Shown here: piece by piece, positions 9,501 through 16,681 of the stretch
Numbering within the stretch: position 1 is the first letter of the stretch
Layout of the letters: every line of letters starts with the position of its first letter
Assembly: GCA_017537175.1 (NCBI GenBank)
Contig: JAFYLH010000006.1
Coordinates: forward strand, 1 to 64,000
DNA: 64,000 bases
Reading direction: 5' to 3'
Source of the DNA: Clostridia bacterium
GTDB lineage: Bacteria > Bacillota > Clostridia > Oscillospirales > CAG-272
Translations under genes and position numbers: made by a program
The notes under the pieces: model-generated
The model's input: the letters and a program-made list of their open reading frames with translations, nothing else
Databases searched by the model: none
Told to the model about the DNA's origin: nothing

Positions 9501-10151
9501 TCCACATGGATCTTCGGTGGTGACGGCTGGGCATACGATATCGGTTTCGGCGGTCTCGACCATGTTATCGCTTCCGGCGAGGATGTAAACATCATGGTAT
9601 TCGATACCGAGGTTTACTCCAACACAGGCGGTCAGGCTTCCAAGGCTTCTCAGACCGGTCAGGTTGCACAGTTCGCAGCCGCTGGTAAGGCAATGGGCAA
9701 GAAGGATCTTGCAGCTATCGCTATGTCCTACGGCTACGTTTACGTTGCACAGATCGCTATGGGCGCTGATATGAACCAGACTCTCAAGGCACTTAAGGAA
9801 GCTGAGGCTTACAACGGTCCTTCCATCGTTATCGCTTACGCACCCTGCGAAATGCACGGTCTTAAGGGCGGTATGACCAACTGTCAGGTTGAGATGAAGA
9901 AGGCAGTTGAGGCAGGCTACTGGCAGATGTTCAGATACAATCCCGCACTCAAGGCAGAGGGCAAGACTCCCTTCACCCTTGACTCCAAGGAGCCTACCGC
10001 AAGCTACATCGACTTCATCAAGTCCGAGACACGTTACAGCCGTCTGGCTGCTCAGTTCCCCGACAGAGCAGAAGAGCTCTTCGCAAAGGCTGAGGCTAAG
10101 GCTAAGGAAAAGTACAACAGACTTACCAAGCTTGCTGCACTTTACGAGTAA
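6576..10151 (+). CDS. nifJ: Pyruvate:ferredoxin (flavodoxin) oxidoreductase
   Basis: 1191 residues, the full length of single-chain PFOR. It converts pyruvate and CoA to acetyl-CoA and CO2 while reducing ferredoxin, the central anaerobic step. Visible parts in order are YPITPSS near residue 28 (domain I, pyruvate/TPP pocket); the gamma-like domain; two 4Fe-4S motifs, CIQCNSCAFVCP (about 696) and CMGCTLCVKACP (about 751); the proximal-cluster region beginning CAGCAETSY (about 828) with ATGCSSIWGG; and the TPP-binding GDGWAYDIGFGG with NTGGQASKAS (about 981-1030). The gene has a consensus-like promoter, a strong ribosome site, highly biased codons and its own terminator, all fitting a very highly expressed single-gene unit. 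A long antisense open frame opposite it is a codon-bias artefact. Confidence 0.97.
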   Translation: MARKMISMDGNTAAAHVSYAFTEVASIYPITPSSVMAELTDSWSATGLKNIFGDEVKVMEMQSEAGAAGTVHGSLAAGALTTTFTASQGLLLMIPNMYKIAGELLPCVIHVSARCVASHALNIFGDHSDVYACRQTGFAMTACSNPQEVMDIGAVAHLATIKGRVPVLNFFDGFRTSHEIQKIEAWDYDDLAEMVDKDAIAAFRKRSLNPEHPVLRGSAENGDIFFQHREACNKFYDEFPAIVEEYMDKVNAKIGTDYKLFNYYGAADAEKVIVAMGSICDVAEEVIDYMLAKGEKVGLIKVRLYRPFVAKKLVEAIPATCKKIAVLDRTKEPGSLGEPLYLDVVTALATEGVCGIKVVGGRYGLGSKDTPPSSIFAVYENLDADAPKNNFTIGIVDDVTGLSLDEHDCPDTANASTISCKFWGLGGDGTVGANKNSIKIIGDKTDKYAQAYFQYDSKKTGGVTISHLRFGDNPIKSPYYITKANFVACHNPSYMVKGYDIVQDVKPGGTFLLNCQWTPEEVEANLPAKAKKYIAENDIQFYIVNAIDKAREIGMGKRTNTILQSAFFVLAKILPIDKAIEYMKAYAKKSYLKKGEAVVEMNYKAIDAGAEALVKVEVPASWKDACDCASEAAVEGDREELVRFVKEVVLPVNKMGGDKLPVSKFVEYADGTFPQGSSAYEKRGVAVDVPVWYAENCIQCNSCAFVCPHATIRPFAMNADEVANAPAVTKYTEKPVIKTDYKFTMAISPLDCMGCTLCVKACPVNAKGEKDGTGKKALEMVPQATQLEQQAAFDYCVANVSEKSELINATIKGSQFKQPLLEFSGSCAGCAETSYARLITQLFGERMYISNATGCSSIWGGSAPATPYTVNRETKKGPAWANSLFEDNAEHGLGIHLGQKTIRNRLIAKVADMAASDKASDEFKAAADAFMATKEDGAANDAATKALIVELEKAAEAGCPVAPEVLAEKDYLAKKSTWIFGGDGWAYDIGFGGLDHVIASGEDVNIMVFDTEVYSNTGGQASKASQTGQVAQFAAAGKAMGKKDLAAIAMSYGYVYVAQIAMGADMNQTLKALKEAEAYNGPSIVIAYAPCEMHGLKGGMTNCQVEMKKAVEAGYWQMFRYNPALKAEGKTPFTLDSKEPTASYIDFIKSETRYSRLAAQFPDRAEELFAKAEAKAKEKYNRLTKLAALYE

Positions 10152-10241
10152 GCACCTGCGGTGCGGCTATAATCGCGTGAAGTTCGGCTGATGCCGTTCA
10201 ATATCACACGAGGATAGAGTCTGACTTACAATAAAATAATA

Positions 10242-10270
10242 AAGTCCATCCTTCGGGATGGACTTTTGTT
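10242..10270 (+). terminator. nifJ terminator
   Basis: A 10-bp stem (10242-10251 with 10256-10265) with a stable TTCG tetraloop and a T-rich tail. Confidence 0.9.
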
Positions 10271-10333
10271 TTACTCGAATTCGGAATTAAAGGAAGCCAT
10301 TCGGCAGTCGCCTAATGGCTTTACTTTTTTCAT
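10271..10333 (-). CDS. Possible 20-residue leader-like ORF or remnant
   Basis: On the minus strand, GAGAGTGATTGC leads into an ATG and a 20-codon frame starting MKKVKPLGD. The ~35 bases around this start resemble the start region of the small membrane protein just upstream (10516), which suggests a partial duplication. The frame contains an imperfect hairpin of about nine pairs (GCCATT/AATGGC with inner GGC/GCC). It may be a non-functional remnant or a hairpin-bearing 3' UTR rather than a gene. Confidence 0.2.
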   Translation of the reverse strand: MKKVKPLGDCRMASFNSEFE

Positions 10334-10366
10334 GCAATCACTCTCATTTGTCAAATTGGAATTGGC

Positions 10367-10516
10367 TTACTTCTTCTTGTCGTTGAAGTAGATAATAAAG
10401 CCACCCATTACAGCTATTGCAGCAAGAAGACCAAACTCTAATGTTTCGGTAAATATACCCATTACAAATAAACCAACGATAATTGTAATGATTACTGCAA
10501 TCAATGCTTTTTTCAT
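10367..10516 (-). CDS. Small two-helix membrane protein
   Basis: 49 residues beginning MKKALIAVIITIIVG, with two hydrophobic helices (about 4-22 and 27-43) and a short charged tail NDKKK. I chose the start at 10514-10516 because AAGGAGTG sits eight bases upstream; a longer in-frame start at 10588 adds 24 residues without a ribosome site. The family is not recognised. It stands alone between the nifJ terminator and the promoter of the phosphatase gene. A similar start sequence occurs again at 10333 on the same strand. Confidence 0.6.
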   Translation of the reverse strand: MKKALIAVIITIIVGLFVMGIFTETLEFGLLAAIAVMGGFIIYFNDKKK

Positions 10517-10592
10517 ACAATCACACTCCTTTATTAAATTCAAACTTATCTCCAAGTTTATTATAGCATCTATAAGTAATTTTTTCAATATG

Positions 10593-10621
10593 TTGACTTA
10601 CCCTCAAAAATATTGTACAAT
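10593..10621 (+). promoter_or_regulatory. Promoter of phosphatase-esterase operon
   Basis: TTGACT at 10593-10598, 17-bp spacer, TACAAT at 10616-10621. Confidence 0.65.
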
Positions 10622-10649
10622 TAAACTATCAAACAAAGGAAGATAAACA

Positions 10650-11123
10650 ATGTACAGAATTATGTTCGTCTGCCACGGCAATATATGCCGAAGTCCTATG
10701 GCGGAGTTTATACTTAAGGATATGATAAAGGACCGTGCTGATGCCGACTGCTTTACTATACAGTCCTCTGCTACCAGCACCGAGGAGATATGGGGAGGAC
10801 GCGGCAATCCCGTTTATCCCCCTGCAAAGCGTGAGCTTGCCGCCCACGGTATAAGCTGCGAGGGCAAGCGTGCGGTGCAGCTGCGTGCCGATGACTATGA
10901 CAAGTACGATCTCTTTGCGGTGATGGACTCTGCAAACTACCGTAACGCAAAGCGCATACTTAACGGAGATCCCAAGGACAAGGTAAAAAAGCTTATGTCC
11001 TTTACTAACCGAGGCGGAGATGTTTCCGACCCTTGGTATACCGGAGATTTTGCCGGAGTTTACAGAGATATTGTAGAAGGCTGCAAAGCAGTTCTTGACC
11101 TTATAGATAAAGGAGAGTTATAA
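10650..11123 (+). CDS. Low-molecular-weight protein-tyrosine phosphatase
   Basis: 157 residues, the standard size. The P-loop CHGNICRSPM at residues 8-17 gives the nucleophile Cys8 and Arg14 of the C(X)5R signature; the general-acid Asp is in SDPWYTGDF near residue 125. It hydrolyses phosphotyrosine or phosphoarginine; in Firmicutes such enzymes often act on capsule or exopolysaccharide kinases. The gene following after two bases is a CE2-like carbohydrate esterase whose ribosome site lies within this gene's end, so they form a unit. A polysaccharide-related role is inference from this pairing. Confidence 0.92.
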   Translation: MYRIMFVCHGNICRSPMAEFILKDMIKDRADADCFTIQSSATSTEEIWGGRGNPVYPPAKRELAAHGISCEGKRAVQLRADDYDKYDLFAVMDSANYRNAKRILNGDPKDKVKKLMSFTNRGGDVSDPWYTGDFAGVYRDIVEGCKAVLDLIDKGEL

Positions 11124-11125
11124 AA

Positions 11126-12106
11126 ATGTTTTTTACTAAGGAAGACAAGAGTATAAGATACGTTGGACGTTGGTACGAGGGTACTGCTACCGCCTGCGGA
11201 TCATTTTTTGAGATATATTTTAAGGGAGATTACATAAAGCTCCACTTTGACTGCAAGTATAACCGTGAGCCCGCACCTCACCTCTATATCTGTCTTGACG
11301 ACGGAGCTATGACCGAGGCTGTTATCGCACCTTTTCTCCGTGTCAACACGGTTGAGGGCGAGCATAAGCTCACCGTAATATACAAGGGTGCGGTTGAGAT
11401 GCACCACCGCTGGTATGCTCCCCTTGAGGGCAAGGTAGCTCTTACGGGCTACGAGGCAGACGAGGCGCTTACTGCTCCCAGGGGAACAAAAAAGGTCATC
11501 GAGTTCGTCGGTGACTCTATCACCGAGGGTGTTCAGGTGGATCACGAAAACAAGATAACCGACGAGGATCCCCAGCCCAACAGAGCCTTTGAGGACGACT
11601 CTACCGCAACCTATGCATGGCGCTCGGCACAGGCGCTGGGTCTTGAGCCTGTCATTATGGGCTATGGTGCTGTGGGTGTAAATGTCTCCGGCTGCGGCTC
11701 TGTGCCAAAGGCCACCGAGGCATATCCCTATTGCTTTGACGGTGCGCCCATATCCCACCACCCCGACTATGTGTTCATCAACCACGGCACAAACGATCAT
11801 TTTTCGGACAAGCCTACATACGAGAGAGAGTACAAGAGACTTATCGACATCATCCTCTCTCATCATCCCGAGGCAGAGATAATCTGTATGAAGCCCTTTG
11901 GCAGATATCACGAGGACTCCTTCCCCTGTGTTGTAGAGGACTATAACCGTGAAACAGGCAGACACGTTCACTACATCGACACCACAGGCTGGAACGAGGG
12001 AATGACTACACATCCCACGAGAGAGGGACATAAGATTTTAGCTGAGCATATGGTGGGAGAGCTTAGAAAAATAATTCGGAATGCGGAGTGCGGAATGCGG
12101 AATTAA
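11126..12106 (+). CDS. SGNH/GDSL esterase, CE2-like two-domain
   Basis: 326 residues. The N-terminal ~110 residues look like the jelly-roll domain of CE2 acetyl esterases, followed by an SGNH hydrolase domain: block I GDSITEG near residue 129 (Ser nucleophile), block III NHGTND near 217, and block V THPTREGH near 293. The Asp normally three residues before the block V His is absent; CE2 enzymes are known to use a Ser-His dyad. No signal peptide is visible, so it should act inside the cell on acetylated sugars. The final residues NAECGMRN are encoded by the 8-nt tandem array at 12074-12104 and are probably an accretion. Confidence 0.85.
   Translation: MFFTKEDKSIRYVGRWYEGTATACGSFFEIYFKGDYIKLHFDCKYNREPAPHLYICLDDGAMTEAVIAPFLRVNTVEGEHKLTVIYKGAVEMHHRWYAPLEGKVALTGYEADEALTAPRGTKKVIEFVGDSITEGVQVDHENKITDEDPQPNRAFEDDSTATYAWRSAQALGLEPVIMGYGAVGVNVSGCGSVPKATEAYPYCFDGAPISHHPDYVFINHGTNDHFSDKPTYEREYKRLIDIILSHHPEAEIICMKPFGRYHEDSFPCVVEDYNRETGRHVHYIDTTGWNEGMTTHPTREGHKILAEHMVGELRKIIRNAECGMRN
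12074..12104 (+). repeat. 8-nt tandem array (TGCGGAA/G type)
   Basis: About four copies of a TGCGGAAT/TGCGGAGT octamer ending in GCGGAATT. The array lies inside the 3' end of the esterase gene, encoding its tail NAECGMRN. Related arrays are at 12279, 20304, 41569, 41774 and 45768. Confidence 0.85.
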
Positions 12107-12110
12107 TGAG

Positions 12111-12144
12111 AAAAACAGTTGCGATTAAATCGCAACTGTTTTTT
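12111..12144 (+). terminator. Rho-independent terminator
   Basis: A 15-bp perfect stem (12111-12125 with 12129-12143), TAA loop, stem ending in a T-run; terminates the phosphatase-esterase unit. Confidence 0.9.
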
Positions 12145-12247
12145 ACGTTTTATCGTTTAGTTTAATTAAATCCAAAGTTCAATTTATATCCAACTGAATA
12201 TATATAAGCTGAATATACATGAAAAACAAACCGAGAACTGAATGGAA

Positions 12248-12271
12248 TTTTTGACACCCTTGTGTCAAAAA
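12248..12271. terminator. Symmetric hairpin between convergent genes
   Basis: TTTTTGACAC pairs perfectly with GTGTCAAAAA around a CCTT loop; T-runs on both strands allow bidirectional termination. It probably ends the minus-strand acyltransferase transcript. Confidence 0.55.
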
Positions 12272-12276
12272 TCACC

Positions 12277-13578
12277 TCAATTCCGCATTCCGCATTCCGC
12301 ACTCCGCATTTTCTCGCGCTTGCGTGCCATTCTCGCTTCCTGATGGAATTTGTATATTTCTTCGGTAGCAAGGGATAGCTTTGTTACCACATTTTCCTTT
12401 GTCGGGTAGCAGTAGAAGGAATCGTTATCTGTTGAAATATCTATACAGTCTGCCTGTCTTATGTAACAGTAGTCATATTCGATATGAACACCGTACATAC
12501 CAAGGGGCTTTCGTTGAATGGTATATTCCTCGCCGTTGTAAGTGCCTGTCAGCACAAAGCCGTTCTTTGGGTCATGGGTCAGCCTTGCCTTGCCGAGATC
12601 CTCAAATTCTTTGGGATGGGGAAGGGAATAAACATCAACCTCATCTTCAAATGAATATTCTCCCGCCTCTATCTGCGCTCTGACATTTGCTCTTTGCCAT
12701 TCGTACCATTCGGGCGGGGTAGCAAACTCTGTATTACCGTCCTTGGCCTCTAATCTTCCAAGGGTGGTAAGCTCCCATTCCTTGCCGCAGGCCTCACATC
12801 TAAGGGTTGAGCCCTTGGTTGACATTTTTGACTCGGTGTTGCAATGGGGACACTGATAAAGTACCTTATGTAAGCCCTCGGCTCTGTCGGCATCGGTGAT
12901 ATGCTGCTGTGTTTGGAGCTGATAATCATACTCGTTATAGCCCATCTCACGGCAAAGGACCTCATTTATCTCCTGGTAGCTCATTTTTTCAAGCTGCTCG
13001 GGGGTCAGAATAAGCTTCATAGTGGTATGGAGCTTGACCTTACGGGGAGCACGGTAGTTCCAGAATGGGGTATGCAGATAGTTGCCGTGGTGGATAAGGG
13101 TCACCACAGGCACACCCTGCTTTTTAACAAGCATACCCAGAGAATCGGGAAGAATTGCCGTTGTTCCCACAGGGGAGTATCTTGCCTCGGGATACATAGA
13201 CAGAACCCCCTTATACTTTTTAAGAACGGTATCTATCGACTCTAAGAGGTACATATCGTTTGTAAACTTACGCTTGCAGATACAGCCGATAAGCTCCATG
13301 ATAAGGGGACGGCGGTAGTAACCGTCAATGGTCGCTACATTATAGGTCTTATGGGGGAAGGTGGCAACTGCATTGAGCTTAAAGTCCACAAAATGCATAT
13401 GGTTAGAAAGCAGTATATAGGGAGGCTTGATGCCCTTCATACCTATCTTTTCAATTTCAAATTTTGTGGGGATGGTAAAGCGGCTTAAGCCATACATAAG
13501 CCCGGTAAAGATACAGCTCTGTCTGAGGGGCTTCTTTGCGGTATTATAGGGCTTGATATTTTTATAATTAATATCCAT
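12277..13578 (-). CDS. PlsC-like acyltransferase with C-terminal zinc ribbon
   Basis: 433 residues from the ATG at 13578, which has AAGGAAG upstream; a longer in-frame start at 13662 would run into the previous gene and lacks a ribosome site. The N-terminal half is a lysophospholipid/glycerophosphate acyltransferase domain: NHMHFVD gives the catalytic H60(X)4D65, and YPEARYSPVG matches the substrate-binding block. The second half contains a CxxC...CxxC ribbon (CPHCN then CEACG, about residues 240-265) and further sequence of unknown role. It probably transfers acyl chains at the membrane. The C-terminal residues AECGMRN come from the octamer array at 12279-12310. It follows the oxidoreductase gene at 13628 on the same strand, separated by a hairpin. 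Confidence 0.82.
   Translation of the reverse strand: MDINYKNIKPYNTAKKPLRQSCIFTGLMYGLSRFTIPTKFEIEKIGMKGIKPPYILLSNHMHFVDFKLNAVATFPHKTYNVATIDGYYRRPLIMELIGCICKRKFTNDMYLLESIDTVLKKYKGVLSMYPEARYSPVGTTAILPDSLGMLVKKQGVPVVTLIHHGNYLHTPFWNYRAPRKVKLHTTMKLILTPEQLEKMSYQEINEVLCREMGYNEYDYQLQTQQHITDADRAEGLHKVLYQCPHCNTESKMSTKGSTLRCEACGKEWELTTLGRLEAKDGNTEFATPPEWYEWQRANVRAQIEAGEYSFEDEVDVYSLPHPKEFEDLGKARLTHDPKNGFVLTGTYNGEEYTIQRKPLGMYGVHIEYDYCYIRQADCIDISTDNDSFYCYPTKENVVTKLSLATEEIYKFHQEARMARKREKMRSAECGMRN
12279..12310 (-). repeat. 8-nt tandem array, inverted copy
   Basis: On the minus strand AATGCGGAGTGCGGAATGCG and onward, the same unit as 12074-12104 in opposite orientation. It overlaps the 3' end and stop codon of the acyltransferase gene and encodes its tail SAECGMRN. 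Confidence 0.85.
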
Positions 13579-13600
13579 TATACTTCCTTTTACAGAAATA

Positions 13601-13620
13601 CGCCCGTCGGGGAACGGGCG
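13601..13620 (-). terminator. Intergenic hairpin
   Basis: CGCCCGT pairs with ACGGGCG in the 49-bp gap between the minus-strand oxidoreductase and acyltransferase genes. It has no strong T-run on the minus strand, so it may attenuate rather than terminate read-through. Confidence 0.45.
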
Positions 13621-13627
13621 TATAATA

Positions 13628-14791
13628 TTATTTAGAGTTAAATGTATTAGAGAGGTCTGCAACCTTGGAGATAACTCTCTTCTTGGGCTTAGATGTCTTG
13701 ATATGCTCCTGAAGAAGCTCCCAGTATTCCTCGCCGTCGTTGGGGATCTCTACCCAGTCGTTCTTCCACTGGGAAAGCACCATAGCGTTGGAGAGAGCCA
13801 AGCTGTTAAGACCGTCGCGGCCGGGGGAGATGAGCTCCTCACCGAACTGGAGGTGGTTGCAGAAGTTCTGGATGATCTGACGGTGACCCTTACCTACGCC
13901 CTCGGGGAATATCTCCTCAACCTCGTACTCGATAGAGCCGAAGCCGTCGGTAGCAGAGAAGCAGTATTCTCTTTCGTCCATAGAGAGCTTGTAGAAGAGG
14001 AGCTTGCCGTTCTCGTAAACAAGCTTACCCTTGGAGCCTGTGATCTCAAGACGGTTTGTGCCGGGGAACTCACCGGTAGAGGTGATGAACACACCTGTAG
14101 AGCCGTCAGCATATTCGGTATATGCGGTAACCTCGTCCTCAACCTCGATATCGTGGTATCTGCCGAACTTAGCAAACGCACGAACACGGGTAGGCATACC
14201 GTAGATCCACTGCCAGAGGTCGAGCTGGTGAGGACACTGATTGATCAGTACACCGCCGCCCTCGCCGGAGTAGGTAGCTCTCCAGCCGCCGTTGTCATAG
14301 TAGTCCTGAGTACGGTACCAGTTTGTGATGATCCATACGGTACGCTTAAGCTCGCCAAGCATACCTCCCTGAACCATCTCTCTTATCTTTCTATAGTAGG
14401 GCTCGGGACGGCAGTTAAGCATAACTACTAACTTATTGCCGGTCTCCTCAGCCTTTTCAACAAATTCCTTTGCCTGCTTGGTGTAAACGCCAAGGGGCTT
14501 CTCGCTGAGTACATGAACGCCTGCCTCAAGAGCATCAATACCGATAACGGGATGCAGATAGTGAGGAGTAGCGATGATAACCATGTCAACTACCTTGTCT
14601 GCGAGCAGCTTCTTGTGGTCGTCGTAGCGAAGGATGTTGGGATTGAACTCCTTAGCCCATTCAAGTCTTGTGGGGTCGATGTCGCATACAGCGGTCATTT
14701 CTGCGTTGGGTACCTTGCCCTCATCGAGCTGAATAACATGGGATGAACCCATGCTACCGATACCGATAACACCAATTCTTATTTTTTCCAT
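13628..14791 (-). CDS. Gfo/Idh/MocA family oxidoreductase
   Basis: 387 residues. The N-terminal Rossmann motif GVIGIGSMGSSH (8-19) is followed by VCDIDPTRLEW, EKPLGV near residue 96 (the EKP motif), and a C-terminal domain with GGGVLINQCPHQLDLWQW. It is an NAD(P)-dependent dehydrogenase of sugars or sugar acids; the substrate is unknown. It is only distantly related to the family member at 3417. Codon use is of the highly expressed type, unlike the acyltransferase downstream. It is transcribed divergently from the gpsA-like gene, from a consensus-like promoter at 14833-14861, with GGAGA as ribosome site. The tail SKPKKRVISKVADLSN is not part of the usual fold. Confidence 0.9.
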   Translation of the reverse strand: MEKIRIGVIGIGSMGSSHVIQLDEGKVPNAEMTAVCDIDPTRLEWAKEFNPNILRYDDHKKLLADKVVDMVIIATPHYLHPVIGIDALEAGVHVLSEKPLGVYTKQAKEFVEKAEETGNKLVVMLNCRPEPYYRKIREMVQGGMLGELKRTVWIITNWYRTQDYYDNGGWRATYSGEGGGVLINQCPHQLDLWQWIYGMPTRVRAFAKFGRYHDIEVEDEVTAYTEYADGSTGVFITSTGEFPGTNRLEITGSKGKLVYENGKLLFYKLSMDEREYCFSATDGFGSIEYEVEEIFPEGVGKGHRQIIQNFCNHLQFGEELISPGRDGLNSLALSNAMVLSQWKNDWVEIPNDGEEYWELLQEHIKTSKPKKRVISKVADLSNTFNSK

Positions 14792-14832
14792 GATTTTGAT
14801 CTCCGTTGAGTTATCAATTAGTATTCCCTTAT

Positions 14833-14861
14833 ATTATATATAAAAGTGCTACATATGTCAA
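14833..14861 (-). promoter_or_regulatory. Promoter of minus-strand oxidoreductase
   Basis: On the minus strand TTGACA (14856-14861), 17-bp spacer, TATAAT (14833-14838). Confidence 0.75.
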
Positions 14862-14878
14862 TATAATACACCAACTTA

Positions 14879-14907
14879 TTGACAATATATATCATATACT
14901 CTATAAT
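14879..14907 (+). promoter_or_regulatory. Promoter of gpsA-like gene
   Basis: TTGACA 14879-14884, 17-bp spacer, TATAAT 14902-14907. It lies back to back with the divergent promoter at 14833-14861, so one regulator could control both. Confidence 0.75.
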
Positions 14908-14942
14908 CATTATATTATAACAAATGCAGTCAGGAGAATAAT

Positions 14943-15989
14943 ATGGCTATCATTACAATAGTAGGCTCGGGTATGATGGGCTCTGCTCTTGCTTTCCCCG
15001 CAAGAGAAAACGGACACGAGGTAAGACTGGTTGGTACTCACCTTGACGTTGATATAATCGAAAATTGCAGAAAACATAACAGACATACCAAGTTTACCCG
15101 TGATTTTCCCGATGGAGTAAAATTCTATCAGATAGAGGAGCTTGAAGAGGCACTTTTGGGTGCCGATATGGTCATCGGCGGTGTATCCAGCTTTGGTGTA
15201 GAGTGGTTTGGTGACTATGTGCTGCCCCATATAGCAGAGGGTACACCTGTATTAACCGTAACCAAGGGTCTTATGGATACCGAGGACGGAAGACTCCTTA
15301 CCTATCCCGACCTCTGGAAGGAAAAGCTTGTCGAGATGGGCAAGACCCTTTCTATGAATGCGGTAGGCGGCCCCTGCACAAGCTATGAGCTTGTGGCTCA
15401 CGACCAGACTCATGTTTCCTTCTGCGGTGACGATATAGAGGTACTTGAAAAGCTCCGCTCATATATGCAGACCGACTATTATCATGTCAGCATAACAACC
15501 GATGTTGTGGGTATAGAATCGGCAGTTGCCCTCAAAAACGGCTATGCCTTGGCGGTTGCCCTTACCATCGGCGTAAATCAGCGTGTATACGAGGACGATA
15601 CCCTCCACTTTAACTCCCAGGCGGCGGTGTTCGGTCAGGCAACAAAGGAGATGGACAAGCTCCTTCGCTTCCAGAACGCATACAGCCTTGAAAACCTTTG
15701 CGTAGGCGTAGGCGACCTCTATGTTACAGTATATGGCGGACGAACCCGTTTGGTTGGTATTCTACTCGGAAAGGGTATGGATATAGACCAAGCCAAGGCT
15801 GAGCTTAACGGTGTTACTCTTGAATCCCTCGTGGTGTCCGAAAGAGTGGCAAGAGCTATCCGCGTAAACATCGGCAAAGGAATATTAAAGGCAGAGGACT
15901 TCCCCCTGCTCTTACATGTAGACGATATAGTATCATCCAAAAAAGCGGTAAATATTCCCTGGGATGACTTTACCTATACGGAAATATAA
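14943..15989 (+). CDS. Glycerol-3-phosphate dehydrogenase-like protein
   Basis: 348 residues, GpsA family. The N-terminal Rossmann motif is VGSGMMGSALAFPA (7-20); VGGPCTSYEL corresponds to the GPNxAxEV region and ESAVALKNGYALAVALTIG contains the catalytic Lys. The canonical enzyme interconverts dihydroxyacetone phosphate and sn-glycerol 3-phosphate for phospholipid synthesis. A second family member at 51343 (321 residues) is clearly different in sequence, so the two probably differ in substrate or regulation. This one pairs divergently with a sugar-type oxidoreductase, hinting at a carbohydrate or polyol role; that is inference. Confidence 0.8.
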   Translation: MAIITIVGSGMMGSALAFPARENGHEVRLVGTHLDVDIIENCRKHNRHTKFTRDFPDGVKFYQIEELEEALLGADMVIGGVSSFGVEWFGDYVLPHIAEGTPVLTVTKGLMDTEDGRLLTYPDLWKEKLVEMGKTLSMNAVGGPCTSYELVAHDQTHVSFCGDDIEVLEKLRSYMQTDYYHVSITTDVVGIESAVALKNGYALAVALTIGVNQRVYEDDTLHFNSQAAVFGQATKEMDKLLRFQNAYSLENLCVGVGDLYVTVYGGRTRLVGILLGKGMDIDQAKAELNGVTLESLVVSERVARAIRVNIGKGILKAEDFPLLLHVDDIVSSKKAVNIPWDDFTYTEI

Positions 15990-15995
15990 ATAAAG

Positions 15996-16027
15996 ATCCC
16001 CGAGGCATCCGAGGATGCTTCAGGGAT
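15996..16027. terminator. Hairpin between convergent genes
   Basis: A 15-bp stem with one mismatch and one wobble (15996-16010 with 16013-16027) just after the gpsA-like stop and before the 3' end of the minus-strand zinc-ribbon gene. Confidence 0.55.
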
Positions 16028-16043
16028 ATAGTTATCAATAGTG

Positions 16044-16541
16044 TTAACGAATCGGCATCGGTGCGGGTGTGCTTCCCAGTATAGAACCGATAAGAAAAAA
16101 TTCTAACACAAAGAATAGCAGAATAAATATTAAACAAATTGCGATTCCGATAGCCATCCAACAAAATGTCGCCCGTGCATAGTTACGGCGGTTGATGTTG
16201 CTTTCATCCAGACTGTGTATGATAAGGAATATAAATCCTACCAAGGGTAGAGAGTAAAGCAGCATCAGCAAAACATAACTAAAGGTACCCAGAGGCTTAT
16301 ATTGCGCAGGGAGCTCCTCCTCGGTTATCGCGGCACGGTGATTTGGGTATGTATATTCGGGAGAAGACCATTCCCCGGAGCTTTGATAATAATACTGCTG
16401 ATTATGACTTTGGTAGGTGTTATCAGGGGTAGGGTTTTCTTTGATATGGGGAATATTATTAGGTATTTCGTGTTCCAAGCCGCAGTTGGGACAGATGCCT
16501 GTGCGTTGGTCAAGACGGGTACCGCACTGTGAACAATACAT
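16044..16541 (-). CDS. Zinc-ribbon membrane protein
   Basis: 165 residues from the ATG at 16541 (AAGGAGAT upstream; a longer frame to 16628 starts before the promoter and is rejected). The N-terminus MYCSQCGTRLDQRTGICPNCG is a two-CxxC zinc ribbon, followed by a Tyr/Gln/Ser-rich linker (about 25-75) and two hydrophobic helices (about 85-110 and 125-160). Such zinc_ribbon_2 proteins are common in Firmicutes and mostly of unknown role. A good minus-strand promoter lies at 16575-16604. It stands alone and is divergent from the AEC transporter. Confidence 0.75.
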   Translation of the reverse strand: MYCSQCGTRLDQRTGICPNCGLEHEIPNNIPHIKENPTPDNTYQSHNQQYYYQSSGEWSSPEYTYPNHRAAITEEELPAQYKPLGTFSYVLLMLLYSLPLVGFIFLIIHSLDESNINRRNYARATFCWMAIGIAICLIFILLFFVLEFFLIGSILGSTPAPMPIR

Positions 16542-16574
16542 ATCGGTGATCTCCTTTGTTGTTGTATTAATTAC

Positions 16575-16604
16575 ATTATATACTTCAACAGGGTAAATTG
16601 TCAA
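16575..16604 (-). promoter_or_regulatory. Promoter of zinc-ribbon gene
   Basis: On the minus strand TTGACA (16599-16604), 18-bp spacer, TATAAT (16575-16580). Its position also supports the short start at 16541. Confidence 0.65.
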
Positions 16605-16681
16605 TGTTTGGTTGGCGTTAATTTTCAAATACTGTAAAATAATTCAAGTGGTTTATTACCGTTGGGCAATACGGAGAGATA

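Noticed and set aside
12074..12104. Octamer arrays as CRISPR or origin iterons
   Set aside because: Units are directly adjacent without spacers, occur at many gene ends, and no replication gene is near.
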